The position numbers were made by a program, and so were the translations under genes. The notes beneath the pieces were generated by a model. That model was not told the origin of the DNA. It was given only the letters and a program-made list of their open reading frames with translations, and did not search any database. From CAVXWV01 sp963695415 (lineage in GTDB: Bacteria; Chloroflexota; Anaerolineae; Anaerolineales; UBA4823), in the NCBI GenBank assembly GCA_963695415.1, contig CAVOGL010000008.1:496001-560000 (forward strand): a DNA stretch of 64,000 nt, read 5' to 3'. This document shows positions 1 through 8,866 of the stretch, one piece after another; positions within the stretch are counted from its first letter, which is position 1; each line of letters starts with the position of its first letter.

Positions 1-13
1 TCCTGCCAGCCTG

Positions 14-1288
14 TCATGGAGCTGTAATCGTTTCGATCCCGCCCATCCACGGTCGCAAGACATCCGGGATGACCACCGAACCGTCAGCCTGCTGGTAATT
101 TTCCAGGACCGCGATCAGGGTGCGCGGCATGCCCAATCCAGATCCATTCAAAGTGTGGACAAAGCGCACCTTTCCGGTTTCCGCCGGGCGGTATTTGATG
201 TTGGCACGGCGTGCCTGGAAATCGGTAACGTTTGAAACCGAAGAAACTTCCAACCATTCTCCACAACCCGGAGCCCAGACTTCGATGTCATAGGTTATCG
301 CAGCGCCAAAACCGAGGTCCGCCGTACAGAGCTGCTTGAGACGATAGGGAAGCCCCAGCGCGGCGACCGTCTCTTCAGCATGCATGCGCATCTTTTCCAG
401 GGCTGCGCCAGATTCTTCGGGTTTGCAAAAGATATACATTTCCACTTTGTCAAACTGGTGTCCGCGCTTGATGCCGCGCACATCGCGCCCTGCGCTCATC
501 TTCTCGCGGCGAAAACAGGGAGTGTAAGCGGTATAACTGATGGGCAGGTCTGATTCGTCCAGGATATCGCCCCCATGCAATCCAGTGAGGGGAACCTCGG
601 CTGTAGGCACCATCCAGAGATCCTCTTCATGGTCACGGTAGAGGTTATCGATAAACTTTGGCAGCTGCCCGGAGCCAAACATGGCGGCTTCCTTGACCAT
701 GAAAGGCGTGTATTTCTCGGTGTAACCCTGGCGGATGTGCAGATCCAGCATCCAGGCGATGAGCGCTCTCTGCAGGCGTGCGCCTGCACCGCTGAGGACA
801 TAGAAGCGGGAACCAGTGATCTTGACACCTTGCTCGAAGTCGATGATGCCCAGTTCGGGACCCAGGTCCCAATGCGGTTTTGGGGTAAAGTCAAAAGACG
901 GCGGTTCGCCCACCTGTTTGATGACCGGGTTTTCGTCCTCGCTGATCCCAAAAGGAGTGCGCGGGTCAGGCAGGTTGGGGATGGTCGCCAGCTGGGCATC
1001 CAGCTCCGTTTCTACGCCGCGCAGCGTTTCATCGAGAGCAGAAATTTGTTCTCCGACCTGGCGCATGGCTTCAATCTTCGCCTGGCGCTCAAGCGGATCT
1101 TTGGAGCGACCAATCTCCTTGGAACCGGCATTGCGCTCTGCTTTGAGCGTCTCAACCTCCTGGATCAACACACGGCGCTGTTCATCCAGGGCAAGCACCT
1201 GGTCGACAACTCCAACCTCTGCCTGGCGATCGCGCAGCGATTTACGGAACAGGTCGGGCTGTTCGCGCAGCAAATGGACATCAATCAT
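14..1288 (-). CDS. serS: Seryl-tRNA synthetase
   Basis: Class II aminoacyl-tRNA synthetase that charges tRNA-Ser in the cytoplasm. The first ~100 residues are the highly charged coiled-coil arm typical of SerRS (starts MIDVHLLREQPDLFRKSL). The catalytic core follows, with motif 2 around CFRREKMSAGRD and motif 3 near GLGMPRTLIAVLENYQ. Length of about 424 residues is normal. I start it at ATG 1288 because a strong ribosome-binding site (AGGAGGTG, complement of 1293-1300) sits just ahead. The in-frame extension to 1357 would run through the T-box terminator. The gene is preceded by a serine T-box leader, so expression should rise when tRNA-Ser is uncharged. Function is secure. Confidence 0.97.
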   Translation of the reverse strand: MIDVHLLREQPDLFRKSLRDRQAEVGVVDQVLALDEQRRVLIQEVETLKAERNAGSKEIGRSKDPLERQAKIEAMRQVGEQISALDETLRGVETELDAQLATIPNLPDPRTPFGISEDENPVIKQVGEPPSFDFTPKPHWDLGPELGIIDFEQGVKITGSRFYVLSGAGARLQRALIAWMLDLHIRQGYTEKYTPFMVKEAAMFGSGQLPKFIDNLYRDHEEDLWMVPTAEVPLTGLHGGDILDESDLPISYTAYTPCFRREKMSAGRDVRGIKRGHQFDKVEMYIFCKPEESGAALEKMRMHAEETVAALGLPYRLKQLCTADLGFGAAITYDIEVWAPGCGEWLEVSSVSNVTDFQARRANIKYRPAETGKVRFVHTLNGSGLGMPRTLIAVLENYQQADGSVVIPDVLRPWMGGIETITAP

Positions 1289-1601
1289 CTTGCACCTCCT
1301 TAAAAATTCACCCCTCGCCACTGCAGGACGAGGGGGCGCTCGTGGTGCCACCTGCATTTACTGCCGTTAGAGAACCTGGCAGCCTTAATTGGCGCTAACG
1401 GGCTTACCCGACCTTCTTATGTGGACTGAATTGCAATTATTTACAGCGCCCACTGTCCGAAGGCAACCGTTCCGATTCATTCAAAAGAAACCAACCGGAA
1501 CCACAAAGTGGATTTCACCATCTGATCCTGCTGCCTCGCAGCAAACGGCAGCTCTCTGGGAGGAAGGATGGATACTTGTCTGTGTACTGGTTTTTACGTA
1601 T
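1289..1601 (-). promoter_or_regulatory. T-box leader of serS, serine (UCC) specifier
   Basis: The minus-strand leader of serS has the hallmarks of a T-box, which senses uncharged tRNA. The T-box sequence TGCAGGTGGCACCACG is the complement of 1341-1356. Further upstream in the transcript are AGAGAG (start of the Stem I apical region), GCTGCGAGGCAGC, and a specifier-loop context GGTGAAATCCACTTTG whose TCC (complement of 1510-1512) reads as a serine codon. A terminator hairpin follows the T-box. The serS gene downstream fits a serine specifier. Element order and spacing were judged by eye, without a covariance model. Confidence 0.9.
1302..1336 (-). terminator. T-box-controlled terminator hairpin of serS
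   Basis: On the minus strand, CCCCTCG pairs with CGAGGGG (about 1311-1335) and is followed by a U-rich stretch AATTTTT (complement of 1301-1307) just before the serS ribosome-binding site. The 5' arm lies directly after the T-box sequence, which would form the competing antiterminator when tRNA-Ser is uncharged. Confidence 0.8.
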
Positions 1602-1607
1602 TTCAGG

Positions 1608-1635
1608 ATTATACTCAAGGCAGGTCAGTTGTCAA
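1608..1635 (-). promoter_or_regulatory. Sigma70-type promoter of serS
   Basis: On the minus strand a perfect -35 TTGACA (complement of 1630-1635) is followed after 16 bp by a perfect -10 TATAAT (complement of 1608-1613). Transcription would begin near 1600, at the start of the T-box leader. Confidence 0.8.
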
Positions 1636-1672
1636 GTGAGGTGGTTTCAAGCCTTACAATATGTACAAATTA

Positions 1673-1701
1673 TTGACAATAGGTGGACACTGTGGTACAT
1701 T
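1673..1701 (+). promoter_or_regulatory. Promoter of the MFS transporter gene
   Basis: TTGACA at 1673-1678, a 17 bp spacer, then TACATT at 1696-1701 as a -10 (four of six consensus positions). It lies about 20 bases ahead of the MFS start codon and diverges from the serS promoter. Confidence 0.55.
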
Positions 1702-1720
1702 TAAATACCTGGAGAACGAG

Positions 1721-3001
1721 ATGCAAAAGAGCCGTTTACTGCCTATTTTCTTGATTGTTTTTATTGATTTGCTTGGATTTGGATTAATCCTGCCGTTACT
1801 ACCCTTTTATGCGGAATCTTACGGGGCAAACGCTTTTCTAATCGGTTTACTGACTGCCGCTTACGCGGCTGCACAGCTGATCGGCGCCCCACTGCTGGGT
1901 CGTCTATCGGATCGCTACGGACGCCGACCCATCCTGCTGCTGAGCCTGATGGGGACATTATTGGGCTTTCTGCTGTTAGCCGCAGCCGATCCTTTAGGTC
2001 GTTTTTTTGCCGGCATGCTGGACCTGACCGAATACGCCAACATTTTTGTGATCTCTATCCTGTTCGCCAGCCGACTGTTGGACGGTCTGACTGGCGGGAA
2101 CATCTCGGTTGCCCAGGCTTACATCACCGATATCACCGATGAGAGTAACCGCGCCCAGGGACTGGGGTTGATCGGGGCTGCCTTCGGGTTAGGCTTCATC
2201 CTGGGTCCGGCGATCGGTGGCGTTTTGAGCACATATGGATACGCAGTACCCGCCCTGGCGGCAGCAGGATTCTCTTTGATAGCATTTCTCCTGGTCATAT
2301 TCTTGCTCCCCGAATCCCTGACACTGGAGGAGAGGCAAAAACTGCAATCACAGGAACAAAGGCAGTTCTCAATTCATGCATTGGTCATGGCTCTGCGACG
2401 CCCGCTCGTTGGTCCTCTGTTGAACATCCGCTTTTTCTTCGGGCTGGCTTTCTCCATGTTCCAAACCATCTTCGCCTTATTCGCCCTATACAAGCTGAAC
2501 CTGGATGCCCGACAAACCGGCTTTGTGCTGGCATACGTAGGCTTGCTGTCAGTCCTGGTCCAGGGATTCGCGGTGGGCAGAATTGGAAAACGCTTTCGCG
2601 AAAATCAGATCATCTTCGTCAGCTCTGCAGTAATGGCTGTTTCGCTGCTTTTTTGGTCATTCACGCCCGGGGTTTGGTTTCTGATCATCATCCTGGCACC
2701 GCTGGCAATTGCTGGCGGAATTATGAACACAATCCTGAACAGCAGTCTGTCCAAATCCGTTTATGCGGAGGAAGTTGGGGGAACATTAGGCTTGGGAGCC
2801 TCGGTGGAGAGCCTGACGCGGGTTATTGCGCCTTCGGTGGGTGGTTTCCTGCTTGGACAGCTGGGCACCTGGGCTCCTGGCGTGTTGAGCGCTGTGGTGA
2901 TGGGCTGGGTGGTTTTTTACACCTGGCGGCGGTTGATCATCAACCCGGACCCGCCCCTGGCGCCGCGGGAAACCTCAGGGCAGCAATCCTCACCGGTTTA
3001 A
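1721..3001 (+). CDS. MFS transporter, TetA-like (TCR/Tet family)
   Basis: Proton-coupled drug exporter of the major facilitator superfamily, resembling class TetA tetracycline efflux proteins, in the cytoplasmic membrane. The first segment (IVFIDLLGFGLILPLLPFY) and the loop GRLSDRYGRRPILLLSL after TM2 are the MFS signature (G-x3-D-R-x-G-R-R). About twelve hydrophobic segments are visible in 426 residues. The ATG at 1721 follows GGAG at 1711; the ORF is open from 1661, but those codons overlap the promoter. It stands alone, convergent with lysS. The real substrate cannot be told from sequence, and TetA-like proteins outside pathogens often export other compounds. Confidence 0.85.
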   Translation: MQKSRLLPIFLIVFIDLLGFGLILPLLPFYAESYGANAFLIGLLTAAYAAAQLIGAPLLGRLSDRYGRRPILLLSLMGTLLGFLLLAAADPLGRFFAGMLDLTEYANIFVISILFASRLLDGLTGGNISVAQAYITDITDESNRAQGLGLIGAAFGLGFILGPAIGGVLSTYGYAVPALAAAGFSLIAFLLVIFLLPESLTLEERQKLQSQEQRQFSIHALVMALRRPLVGPLLNIRFFFGLAFSMFQTIFALFALYKLNLDARQTGFVLAYVGLLSVLVQGFAVGRIGKRFRENQIIFVSSAVMAVSLLFWSFTPGVWFLIIILAPLAIAGGIMNTILNSSLSKSVYAEEVGGTLGLGASVESLTRVIAPSVGGFLLGQLGTWAPGVLSAVVMGWVVFYTWRRLIINPDPPLAPRETSGQQSSPV

Positions 3002-3083
3002 TGGTGCGCAGATCTAGCGCTTTGATCATCCAGCCGGGCGGGAGAAGTGTAAACCGCCTTTTAAAATAAGCTGCTTTTTGTGA

Positions 3084-4600
3084 CTATTCTTTCTCGCGCA
3101 GGTGAGGGAACAAAACCACCTCGCGGATATTGGGGCTGTCCGTCATCAGCATCGCCAGGCGGTCGATGCCCATGCCAAACCCGCCTGTCGGCGGCATGCC
3201 ATAACGCAAAGCGCGCAAGTAATCCTCATCCATTGGGTGACGATCCTCGTCTTCATCGGCATAATCTCGCCCCATCTCCAGAAAACGAGCTTCCTGGTCG
3301 AGGGGATCGTTCAACTCCGTGAAGGCGTTGCACAGCTCGAAGCCTGAAACAAAGCCCTCGAAGCGCTCAACAACCTTCGGGTCTGCGGGCATGCTCTTCG
3401 CAAGCGGTGAGATGTCACGCGGGTAGTCATAGATGAACGTTGGCTGAATACAGGCAGGCTCGAGGTAATCGCTCAACAAAGATTCGATCAACTTGCCACG
3501 AGGCGCATTCACGTCCACGTCCATGCCTTTTTGTTTCATAACCTTGCGCAGGCTTTCGGCTGTGGGATGTGCATTGATATCGATACCGGTCAATTCGAGG
3601 AGCCCATCATCCAGCCTCACCCTTTCCCAGGGCGGGGTCAGGTCGAGCTCGTGGTCTTGAAACTTGAACTTCAGCGTACCCAGAACCTGCCTGGCGACGA
3701 AAGAAACCATTTCCTCGGTGAGGGACATCACCGATTGGTAATCGGCATAAGCCATATAGAATTCCAGCATGGTGAATTCGGGGTTGTGGGTGCGGTCGAC
3801 GCCCTCATTGCGAAAATCGCGGCCGATCTCATAAACACGCTCAAACCCGCCTACAATGAGACGCTTGAGATAAAGCTCAAAAGAGATGCGCAGGTAGAGG
3901 TCCTGTTTGAGCTGGTTATGGTGCGTGACAAATGGGCGCGCAGCCGCTCCCCCGTAGATCGGCTGCAGGATGGGGGTTTCCACTTCGAGAAAACCCTGGT
4001 CATCGAGAAACTGGCGCAAGGCTTTCACTATCGCAGCGCGTGTTTAAATATCTGGCGGACATCGGGGTTCACTGCCAGGTCAGCGTAGCGTTGGCGGTAA
4101 CGGGCTTCCGGCTCAGAAAGCAGCGCATGGCGGACCACCTCACCATCCACCACCTGGTCCTTGGCAGCCGGCAGGGGCGTAATGGACTTTGCCAACAGGC
4201 GGAAGGAACGGACACGCAGGGTGGTCTCTCCAGAGCGGGTGCGGAACATCACGCCTGCCACCTCGATGAAATCACCCAGGTCGAGCTGGTGATTGAAAAA
4301 TTCCAGCTGTTCTGCGCCCAAATCGTTCTCGCGTAAAAAGAGCTGGACACGCCCACTGCCATCCTCGATGTGGGCAAAAGTGATCTTCCCCATTGTGCGC
4401 ATCGAGCGCAAACGTCCGACGAGGACCGCCGAGATTTCGTCCTGGCGTCCCGTCTTCTCGGCGATCTCGAACTGATTAACCGCCTGCAAATTGGTGTGGG
4501 TGCGTTCGGCACGGTTGGGATACGCATCAATGCCCTGCTCATTGAACTGCTCCAATTTCTGCAGGCAAATCTTCTCGAGATGGCTGTATTCGTGGCTCAT
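3084..4600 (-). CDS. lysS: Lysyl-tRNA synthetase, class II (frameshift in sequence)
   Basis: Charges tRNA-Lys. The N-terminal part (4600 to 4028) holds the OB-fold anticodon-binding domain (LVGRLRSMRTMGKITFAHI). The C-terminal part (4028 to 3084) is the catalytic core with motif 2 YEIGRDFRNEGVDRTHNPEF and motif 3 GFGMGIDRLAMLM. The two halves are in different frames. At about 4031 the reading goes FKHALR-stop, while the next frame continues IVKALRQFLDDQGFLEVET, exactly what LysRS needs. One missing base explains it. Two stops (TAG TGA) sit at the break and there is no slippery heptamer, so a sequence error is likelier than programmed shifting. Together about 505 residues, normal length. Confidence 0.93.
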
Positions 4601-4634
4601 ATATTTTCTCCCTGATCGGTCTTATCTATAACAC

Positions 4635-4669
4635 AAAAGCCCCGCGCAGGATCTTATGCGCGGGGCTTT
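4635..4669 (-). terminator. Rho-independent terminator after greA
   Basis: A 13-bp stem, AAAGCCCCGCGCA with TGCGCGGGGCTTT, and an 8-base loop lie between greA and lysS. On the minus strand the stem is followed by TTTTG. It separates greA transcription from lysS. Confidence 0.85.
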
Positions 4670-4686
4670 AAAGGGCTGCCCCTGTT

Positions 4687-5148
4687 TTATTCTACCTTCA
4701 AAATGGTGACCATAAACGCACCTGCAGGCGCATCGACGCGCACTTTGTCGCCGGCACGGTGATCCAAAAGGGCGCGACCTAAGGGCAATTCGTTGGAAAT
4801 ATAACCCTCACGAGGGTTAGCTTCCGCCGGACCGACGATGGTGTATGACTCTGGCTCGTTTCCGTCCTCCTGGATGGTGACGTGTGCGCCGACCTGGGCT
4901 ACGTCGCGCTTGCTGGTCTCATCCACAATCCTGGCATTCGCAAGGATCATTTCCAATTCCTGAATGCGCCCCTCTACGAAAGCCTGCTCATTTTTGGCGG
5001 CTTCGTATTCGGCGTCCTCGATCAGCTCTCCGCCCTCCATAGCCTCGTGTAAACGGTCTGCAACCTCCTTGCGCTTAACGTTGCGCAGGCGGTCCAGTTC
5101 ATCCTGGAGTTTTTCAAATCCGTGGTTGGTTAAATATGTTGTAGGCAT
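4687..5148 (-). CDS. greA: Transcription elongation factor GreA
   Basis: Enters the secondary channel of stalled, backtracked RNA polymerase and stimulates cleavage of the transcript 3' end. At 153 residues it has the standard two-domain build. The N-terminal coiled coil covers about residues 1-75 and carries the acidic tip GELIEDAEYEAAKNEQ, and the C-terminal FKBP-like domain contains the conserved ISNELPLGRALLDHRAGD. The start ATG at 5148 is preceded by GGAAGAAGAGA. Upstream (5167-5182) a small hairpin GCTCC/GGAGC lies in the leader. Identification is secure. Confidence 0.96.
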   Translation of the reverse strand: MPTTYLTNHGFEKLQDELDRLRNVKRKEVADRLHEAMEGGELIEDAEYEAAKNEQAFVEGRIQELEMILANARIVDETSKRDVAQVGAHVTIQEDGNEPESYTIVGPAEANPREGYISNELPLGRALLDHRAGDKVRVDAPAGAFMVTILKVE

Positions 5149-5434
5149 TCTCTTCTTCCAAATTCATTGCTCCGGCGAAGGAGCAGGTTTTCTGGCAGCC
5201 AGTTGAGTGTAATGACCGCCAATATCAAGAAAATCAGGAAGACCTGACTTTCCGGGATAAAAAACGGAGCAATCATGGTGCTGGCAGCGCTTATCAATGC
5301 AATAGGATTAATTGTTCTTATCCTGCAAAGATGTCCACACCCGACTCGACTTCCGCGGCGCACAAATTTTAGCATAAAACTGAAGAGAGTCAAGAAAAAT
5401 CTACGACATGAAAACATTCCGGATTCTAGTATTA

Positions 5435-6060
5435 TCAATTTGCGTTTATGCAGGTCTTTTGCTTCAGCCGTCCATTGCCATTCGGTGTTTCCCAGGCGAA
5501 GTAGCTGAGCTGCATCAGCAGGTTGTTCGATCCGCCCCGCTTCTGCTGGACGACCCGGTTGGCGGCATCATAATCAGTGCCATACACGTAATACAATCCA
5601 CCGTCCAGGCTGGTCTGCACGGTTTTCAGGGTCTTCTGCGGCAGGTAGGCGTAGGTCAGCTTCTCGTTGTCCGGGTACTGCATCCACCTCAGCGATCCGT
5701 CCGGGTGATAGCCCCATTTCGACACAAAGGTGCCGCTGCCGGTGACAACTTTGCTCTCCTTCTCCACCTCTCCCCGGGGGGTGTACTCCCAGGCTGTGCT
5801 TCCCGATCCGTCGGTCATCTCCGTCCTCTGCCCGATGGCGCCGTCGTCATATTCGTTGACAGAATAACATACAGGTTCTTCGAGGCGGTCACCATCTGTA
5901 TGCTGACTTTCCAGTCGCTGTAGCTCCACCCGCTGTCAAACGACTGCAGGCTCTGCGCCCAGTTGTCCGGGGCAGCCTCCTCCCACACCACCACCAGTAA
6001 TCGTGCCGCGTTATGCATTTTCCGGATCATTGCATCCAATTTCAACGCCAATTTGTACAT
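5435..6060 (-). pseudogene. Displaced Rhs/YD-repeat fragment
   Basis: Remnant of an Rhs-family protein, the large YD-repeat shell that carries polymorphic toxins. Typical repeats are visible: SYSDWKV, YDDGAIGQRTEMTDGSG, WEYTPRGEVEKES, KWGYHPDGSLRWMQYPDNEKLTYAY and YVYGTDYDAANRVVQ. A frameshift near 5866 splits it; adding one T to a TT run restores NLYVYSVNEYDDG. The piece is short (about 205 residues), lacks both the N-terminus and the core end, and stops abruptly after GRLKQKTCINAN. It lies downstream of a toxin/immunity pair, the usual place for an older, displaced Rhs tip. Confidence 0.75.
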
Positions 6061-6096
6061 CTGAAGGAAAAACGAGTAAATTAAAAAAACTTAACT

Positions 6097-6945
6097 TCAA
6101 ACCACTTCAACCACCTTAAACCGTACTCCGCTCCAGCCCTTATCAAGAATGAGACTAGCTACCCGATTGGATACCAGCATCTCCCGCCACGCCAGCAGCC
6201 CATGACCAAACCATTCATAGGTCAACATGAAATCGGCGTCTGGTAGCAAAGCTTCTCTTTTGAGATACAGTGGGCCTTTTACGTGGTGATAGTACTTAAT
6301 TTTCCCACAAACAGGGCAGATTTTCCGTTCCAAGTCATCATCTATGATTACGCCCGGCGAGGCTATCCCAGGAACGTATAATTGACGCACTCTCTCTGAA
6401 GGTTTTCCGGTTTTATGGATGAGGGCATGCCAAACTTCGTAACCTCTCGCTTGTATGCTCTCAAGACCTAGAATCACTTCCGGCGTACAAAAGATTTCAG
6501 CCGCCCAAATGGTTGACATGAACGATTTTCTACCCAAATTCGGCTCTTTCGCCAATCGCATCGGATGGGTTTGTTTATAGATAGCGCATTTTTGACAAAT
6601 GAGCGCATAGCTGAGCTGTTTGATCGGCCAGTGGGACTTCGGCTGTGGATATCCTTGCTCAAAGGTTGATTTGAGCCGTAACCATGATGCATTTCTGATC
6701 TCATCTTCTGAAAAAACTGTTTCGAATAGGTCTCCCGGACCATAGGTTTCGTAGTCTTTATAACTTTTGATTAACTTAGCCACTGTTACCCAGCGAGGGT
6801 CGGATTCTGCAATAACAAATGTAACCAATTTGCTACTGCCACCGGGTAACTCAATCGCTTTGTGATCTATGCCCAACTCGATAATCGCAGACATAAATTT
6901 CGCATCTTTTATCGAATTGATACTGATTCGATGTTTGATATCCAT
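6097..6945 (-). CDS. Probable immunity protein for the Rhs toxin (CxxC protein)
   Basis: 282 residues, no signal peptide or membrane segment, so a cytoplasmic protein. Two Cys pairs are visible, CQKC (about residue 117) and CPVCG (about residue 212), the second followed by KIKYYHH. The C-terminal end (FMLTYEWFGHG then SNRVASLILDKGWSGVRFKVVEVV) recalls the double-CxxC immunity proteins described from myxobacterial toxin systems, but I am not certain of the family. The gene starts only 6 bases after the toxin stop codon, the standard toxin/immunity arrangement. Its base composition is more AT-rich than its neighbours, which suggests acquisition with the toxin tip. The role is inferred mainly from position. 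Confidence 0.6.
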   Translation of the reverse strand: MDIKHRISINSIKDAKFMSAIIELGIDHKAIELPGGSSKLVTFVIAESDPRWVTVAKLIKSYKDYETYGPGDLFETVFSEDEIRNASWLRLKSTFEQGYPQPKSHWPIKQLSYALICQKCAIYKQTHPMRLAKEPNLGRKSFMSTIWAAEIFCTPEVILGLESIQARGYEVWHALIHKTGKPSERVRQLYVPGIASPGVIIDDDLERKICPVCGKIKYYHHVKGPLYLKREALLPDADFMLTYEWFGHGLLAWREMLVSNRVASLILDKGWSGVRFKVVEVV

Positions 6946-6951
6946 ATTATT

Positions 6952-7958
6952 CTATTCACCAAAAATGGTCTTCTTTGCGGCGTCCAGCAGGGCTGGATAA
7001 TTTGCATAAATTCTCTGGGCAGCAGTCCAAATATCGTTTGTCGTAGCAGTTACCGTGTTAATGGGGTTATTGGAATTGATGTAACCGATAGCGCTTCTCC
7101 ATTGATTCGCGAAAACCTGATGTTCTTGAGGGGTGACCGCAGCACTCAGCCATTCTCTAGCCTGGGCAGCACTTTGTCCGTGAGCTGGATCCAAGCGTTG
7201 CTCAATAAGATGATGCACCTGGAGACCAGTACTAGAAATGGCATTTTTTAGCTGATTACCTTGTTGTATTCCGTAATTTGCTGCCTGACTTAGATTACCA
7301 AACGCTTGTGTTGCAGCCTGGATCTCATCTGTTGGATCCCCACCGGTGGCATTCAATACAGTTGTTGTGGCAGTGGTTGCAGCCCCAGCCCCGGTTACGG
7401 CGGCTGTTGTTGCTGCCTCGGTCGACATACCTGCGGCAATTCCCACACCAGTTCCGATTAGCGCCCCCGCTGCGGCGCCACCTCCAACTGCCAAGAGCAA
7501 ATGATTGGTGTTAAGTTCTTTTCCCGTGGCAACAGTGTACGCTGTATATCCTACTGCGCCAACGATTGCGCCAACTACGCCACCGATAATGGCTGTGCAA
7601 AGTGCCAAACAGTGGCCTGACGGATCATTGGATTTTACCGGTGAATTGTTTACGTACGCATAACGATCCCAGGCTTGCACACCTTGGCTTTCAATGGGTA
7701 TGATGGAGTCTGCGGAGGAAATCTGCCTAAGACCGGGTCATAAAATCGAGCCACATAATACAGTAACCCGATCTCACCCGCATAGGAATATTGTCCTGTA
7801 TAAGCATATTTCGTCGGCAGGCTTCCCGATGAGTACCTCACTTCTCCCCACGCTTTGTAAAGCTGGCGGACTGAGTTGGTTCCATTGATATCCGCGGTGA
7901 TGCTGGTGGAACCGAGATGGTCTCCGAAGATGTACCTCACCCCGCTCGAGGTGCGCAT
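6952..7958 (-). CDS. Rhs core end with C-terminal HH-type nuclease toxin (truncated, frameshift)
   Basis: The N-terminal part is the last piece of an Rhs core (FGDHLGSTSITADINGTN, YTGQYSYAGEIGLLYYVARFYDP, then WDRYAYVNNSPVKSNDPSGH). A glycine/alanine-rich hydrophobic stretch follows (IIGGVVGAIVGAVGY and AVGGGAAAGALIGTGVG), then a toxin domain with LQVHHLIEQRL and TPQEHQVFANQWRSAI. The HH pair and the following EHQ motif fit the LHH/GHH branch of HNH/Endo VII nucleases. Near 7720 a frameshift separates DPVLGRF from SSADSIIPIES; one extra T in a TTT run restores GRFSSADS. No signal peptide or full Rhs shell is present; the open homology starts only at about 7975, next to the PIG-L gene. It is therefore an orphan toxin tip. 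Confidence 0.75.
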
Positions 7959-7981
7959 GGCGACCGATGAAGGATGACGGA

Positions 7982-8758
7982 TCACGGCTGCCGCCACAGG
8001 CGCACTCCTGAGCGCTGGCGGGCATAGGCGGTGATGGCAGACTGCATCGCCTGCACTGCCGGGACTCGCCTGGCGGAGTCCTGGTGCCAGAAGGTGCTGA
8101 TCTGTGATGCATGCGCAGCGACTGCCCGTATCCAGGCATCCAGACCAGCTTGAGTGATGGGATTTACTTGTTCTTCCCAACCCTGCATACGCATCCCGTC
8201 CAGACGGTCACCAGCCTGGAGGGCGTAGGGGTAGTCTTCGTAATACCATAAGCGTATCGGGAGCGCTTCTGCCGCCCGCCGCACCAGCTTGTGATCCACA
8301 TGACCTCCCAATGCCAGCGGGCAGACAAGGTTCAGTGCGGTCTGTTGAGGCAGTTTCTCCTCCAGACTCTGGCTCAACTGCTCGACCAGATAGCGCTCAT
8401 CGGGATGGACATCGCCCCAGAGCGACTCTTCGGAAGTGTACAGAGGCTGACCGGCTGATGGAGCGCCCTGCGGACCCAGGCGGTAGATGCAGTCCGGGAT
8501 CGGAAAATGCAGGCGCTGCGCACCCATAATTGCGCAAGAGGCGATATCCTCTTGCCGGCGCAGGATGGTGGCTGCCTGGACGAGGTCCCAGCGCTCGTGA
8601 AGCGAGTCCGCAAAAGGTGAAGCAAAATTTTCGGGTGGGTCGCCGGCACAGATCGACCATACACTCACCTGATCTCCTGAGCGGGTCTGGTCCGATACCA
8701 ATCCCCCACAGGAAAGGGCGATGTCGTCCAAGTGAGGCGAAAGATAGATCCAATGCAC
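7982..8758 (-). CDS. PIG-L family deacetylase (LmbE-like)
   Basis: Zinc-dependent N-acetyl-sugar deacetylase family (LmbE/PIG-L/MshB). The start IYLSPHLDDIALSCGG carries the signature P-H-x-D-D, which supplies His and Asp metal ligands, and GGHVDHKLVRRAA near the middle provides a second conserved His region. No signal peptide is seen. I chose the GTG at 8758 because it places the PHLDD motif a few residues from the N-terminus, as in the family, and because a TATAAT box lies just ahead. The open frame continues to 8983 but would overlap the divergent gene at 8867. The gene ends directly against the truncated Rhs locus. Substrate unknown. Confidence 0.82.
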   Translation of the reverse strand: MHWIYLSPHLDDIALSCGGLVSDQTRSGDQVSVWSICAGDPPENFASPFADSLHERWDLVQAATILRRQEDIASCAIMGAQRLHFPIPDCIYRLGPQGAPSAGQPLYTSEESLWGDVHPDERYLVEQLSQSLEEKLPQQTALNLVCPLALGGHVDHKLVRRAAEALPIRLWYYEDYPYALQAGDRLDGMRMQGWEEQVNPITQAGLDAWIRAVAAHASQISTFWHQDSARRVPAVQAMQSAITAYARQRSGVRLWRQP

Positions 8759-8765
8759 GCGAGAA

Positions 8766-8796
8766 ATTATAATGGCTGCCTGTACAATCCGGGCAA
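8766..8796 (-). promoter_or_regulatory. Promoter with TATAAT close to the PIG-L start
   Basis: On the minus strand, TATAAT (complement of 8766-8771) ends 7 bases before the GTG at 8758. A possible -35 TTGCCC (complement of 8791-8796) is 19 bp upstream, a long spacer. Transcription would begin at or next to the GTG, so the mRNA may be leaderless; no ribosome-binding site is visible. Confidence 0.4.
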
Positions 8797-8866
8797 TTGC
8801 ACAAAACAATGAAAAAGTATTGAAGCGCTTCAGGTGTAGTGTTATCATCCAACCAGGTATTCCCAA

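Noticed and set aside
575..1303. Large plus-strand ORF inside serS
   Set aside because: It is antisense to a complete, well-conserved seryl-tRNA synthetase and shows no protein family of its own.
1389..1676. Plus-strand ORF of 95 codons upstream of the MFS gene
   Set aside because: It lies entirely within the serS T-box leader and both divergent promoters, has no ribosome-binding site and no recognisable protein features.
4026..4036. Programmed -1 frameshift in lysS
   Set aside because: No slippery heptamer or downstream structure is visible, and many other genes in the window have similar one-base breaks, so an error in the sequence is likelier.
5130..5438. Minus-strand ORF of 102 codons with two hydrophobic stretches ahead of greA
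   Set aside because: The hydrophobic part (FLIFLILAVITLNWLP) is suggestive of a small membrane protein, but it overlaps the greA start, lacks a good ribosome-binding site and I recognise no family. Left out as unsupported.
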